The position numbers and the translations under genes were made by a program. This document shows, piece after piece, positions 46,298-46,566 of a stretch of 46,566 nucleotides of DNA. The stretch is taken from NCBI GenBank assembly GCA_003150395.1, contig QAMI01000065.1, positions 1-46,566 of the forward strand, in the 5' to 3' direction. Source of the stretch: Candidatus Gastranaerophilales bacterium (GTDB taxonomy: Bacteria; Cyanobacteriota; Vampirovibrionia; Gastranaerophilales; Gastranaerophilaceae). The notes beneath the pieces are model-generated. The model was given only the letters and a program-made list of their open reading frames with translations. It was not told the DNA's origin and did no database searches. Within the stretch, counting starts at the first letter, position 1. Each line of letters begins with the position of its first letter.

Positions 46298-46566
46298 ATG
46301 AAAGAATTTTTCCGAGCAAAAAAGAAATGCTCACCACACTTAACTTGCCACAAGTCCTATTTGTGTTGTAAAAAATGTGTAAAACACTTTATTAGTCATT
46401 ATGGAAAGCCTTCCGGCCTAACAATCGGGGAATTTCTAATCGGCTTAGCGATAATCGGTGTCCTAGCCCTAATCCTAATCCCAATCTATCGCACGGCCAC
46501 CCCTGACAAGCTGGAGTCGCTCCACAAAAAAGCAACCTACACCGTAGACCGGATAGTAAACGAGCT
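46298..46566 (+). CDS. Prepilin-like protein with a long Cys-rich leader (3' end beyond window)
   Basis: Open to the window edge (89 codons seen). AGGAG Shine-Dalgarno 8 nt before the ATG. The N-terminus MKEFFRAKKKCSPHLTCHKS...LCCKKCVKHF is unusually long and Cys/Lys/His-rich for a prepilin leader, with five Cys in about 20 residues. Then KPSG and LTIGEFLIGLAIIGVLALILIPIYRTAT: cleavage after Gly, Leu at +1, Glu at +5. The DVNG domain is outside the window. Behind a promoter, small ORF and terminator. Fifth prepilin-like gene here, without an XRE gene on the visible side. Confidence 0.75.
   Translation, partial: MKEFFRAKKKCSPHLTCHKSYLCCKKCVKHFISHYGKPSGLTIGEFLIGLAIIGVLALILIPIYRTATPDKLESLHKKATYTVDRIVNE

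Noticed and set aside
46074..46353. Two overlapping minus-strand open frames before the Cys-rich prepilin
   Set aside because: They cover the promoter, leader and terminator on the opposite strand and have no SD; the plus-strand arrangement is better supported.
1..46566. CRISPR array, tRNA or rRNA genes, phage integrase or transposase
   Set aside because: I looked for regularly spaced repeats, cloverleaf-like folds and typical integrase or transposase motifs and saw none; a tRNAscan and IS search would be the decisive check.

Overview
The window is AT-rich, low-GC chromosomal DNA from what looks like a gut-type Melainabacteria / Gastranaerophilales (Vampirovibrionia, non-photosynthetic Cyanobacteria) member. 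The clues are the many prepilin-like proteins with the N-terminus FTLAEVLITLGIIGIIAAMTLP, a fused TIGR03960/DUF2344 radical-SAM gene directly upstream of RNase E/G, and many lineage-type proteins of unknown function carrying a short P-A-F-[GST]-[AG]-like tag. The lineage is inferred from composition and protein style, not from a marker such as 16S. No rRNA, tRNA, CRISPR array, transposase or prophage gene was seen.

Layout. 1-2213: 5' part of a RelA/SpoT gene (minus), a DUF167 protein and two tandem paralogs of unknown function. 2269-3840: a 19-residue leader peptide with five His codons and an attenuator-like hairpin pair, followed by a gene of unknown function. 3869-4673: a prepilin gene put out of frame by an 11-G tract. 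4714-8315: AGCS symporter, family 4 uracil-DNA glycosylase, radA. 8316-9342: a cruciform-like intergenic region, a small membrane protein, an HTH-gene remnant and a MITE-like element with 23-bp terminal inverted repeats. 9343-11991: gap, pilin/XRE module 1, DUF378. 12016-18090 (minus): envelope protein, BlaI-type repressor, a small unknown protein, a serpin-like secreted protein and an M16 peptidase. 18182-23964 (plus): two small unknowns, radical SAM, rne/rng and two small membrane proteins. 23961-27922: LysM protein, panE-like reductase, HD-GYP protein, purA. 28051-28183: a candidate stand-alone structured RNA with its own promoter and terminator. 28337-29891: pilin/XRE module 2. 30100-34061 (minus): an nfnA-like flavoprotein, a four-Cys protein, etfB, etfA, and a PfkB kinase upstream. 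34208-38558: a 708-aa unknown protein and pnp. 38701-39809: pilin/XRE module 3. 39816-42711 (minus): two matrixin-like secreted proteases, a small protein whose SD lies in a hairpin, and an HNH-type protein. 42790-45994 (minus): yebC, diguanylate cyclase, tsaE, tsaB. 46066 to the end: a promoter, a small leader ORF with a terminator, and the start of a Cys-rich prepilin gene.

How it fits together. The core genes (relA/spoT, uracil-DNA glycosylase, radA, gap, rne, purA, pnp, tsaB/E, yebC) are ordinary. The unusual content is a repeated surface-protein theme. Five prepilin-like proteins share FT[LIM]xEVLI-type N-termini, and four (all those whose C-terminus is visible) carry a D-[VI]-N-G-x-x-x-P-N motif. 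Three of them are transcribed divergently from a dedicated small XRE regulator, each with a near-consensus sigma-70 promoter and its own locus-specific repeat in the shared intergenic region. A fourth is governed by a poly-G tract and the fifth sits behind a leader ORF plus terminator. This suggests individually switched, possibly alternative, pilus or pseudopilus subunits. This is inference from arrangement and has not been tested.
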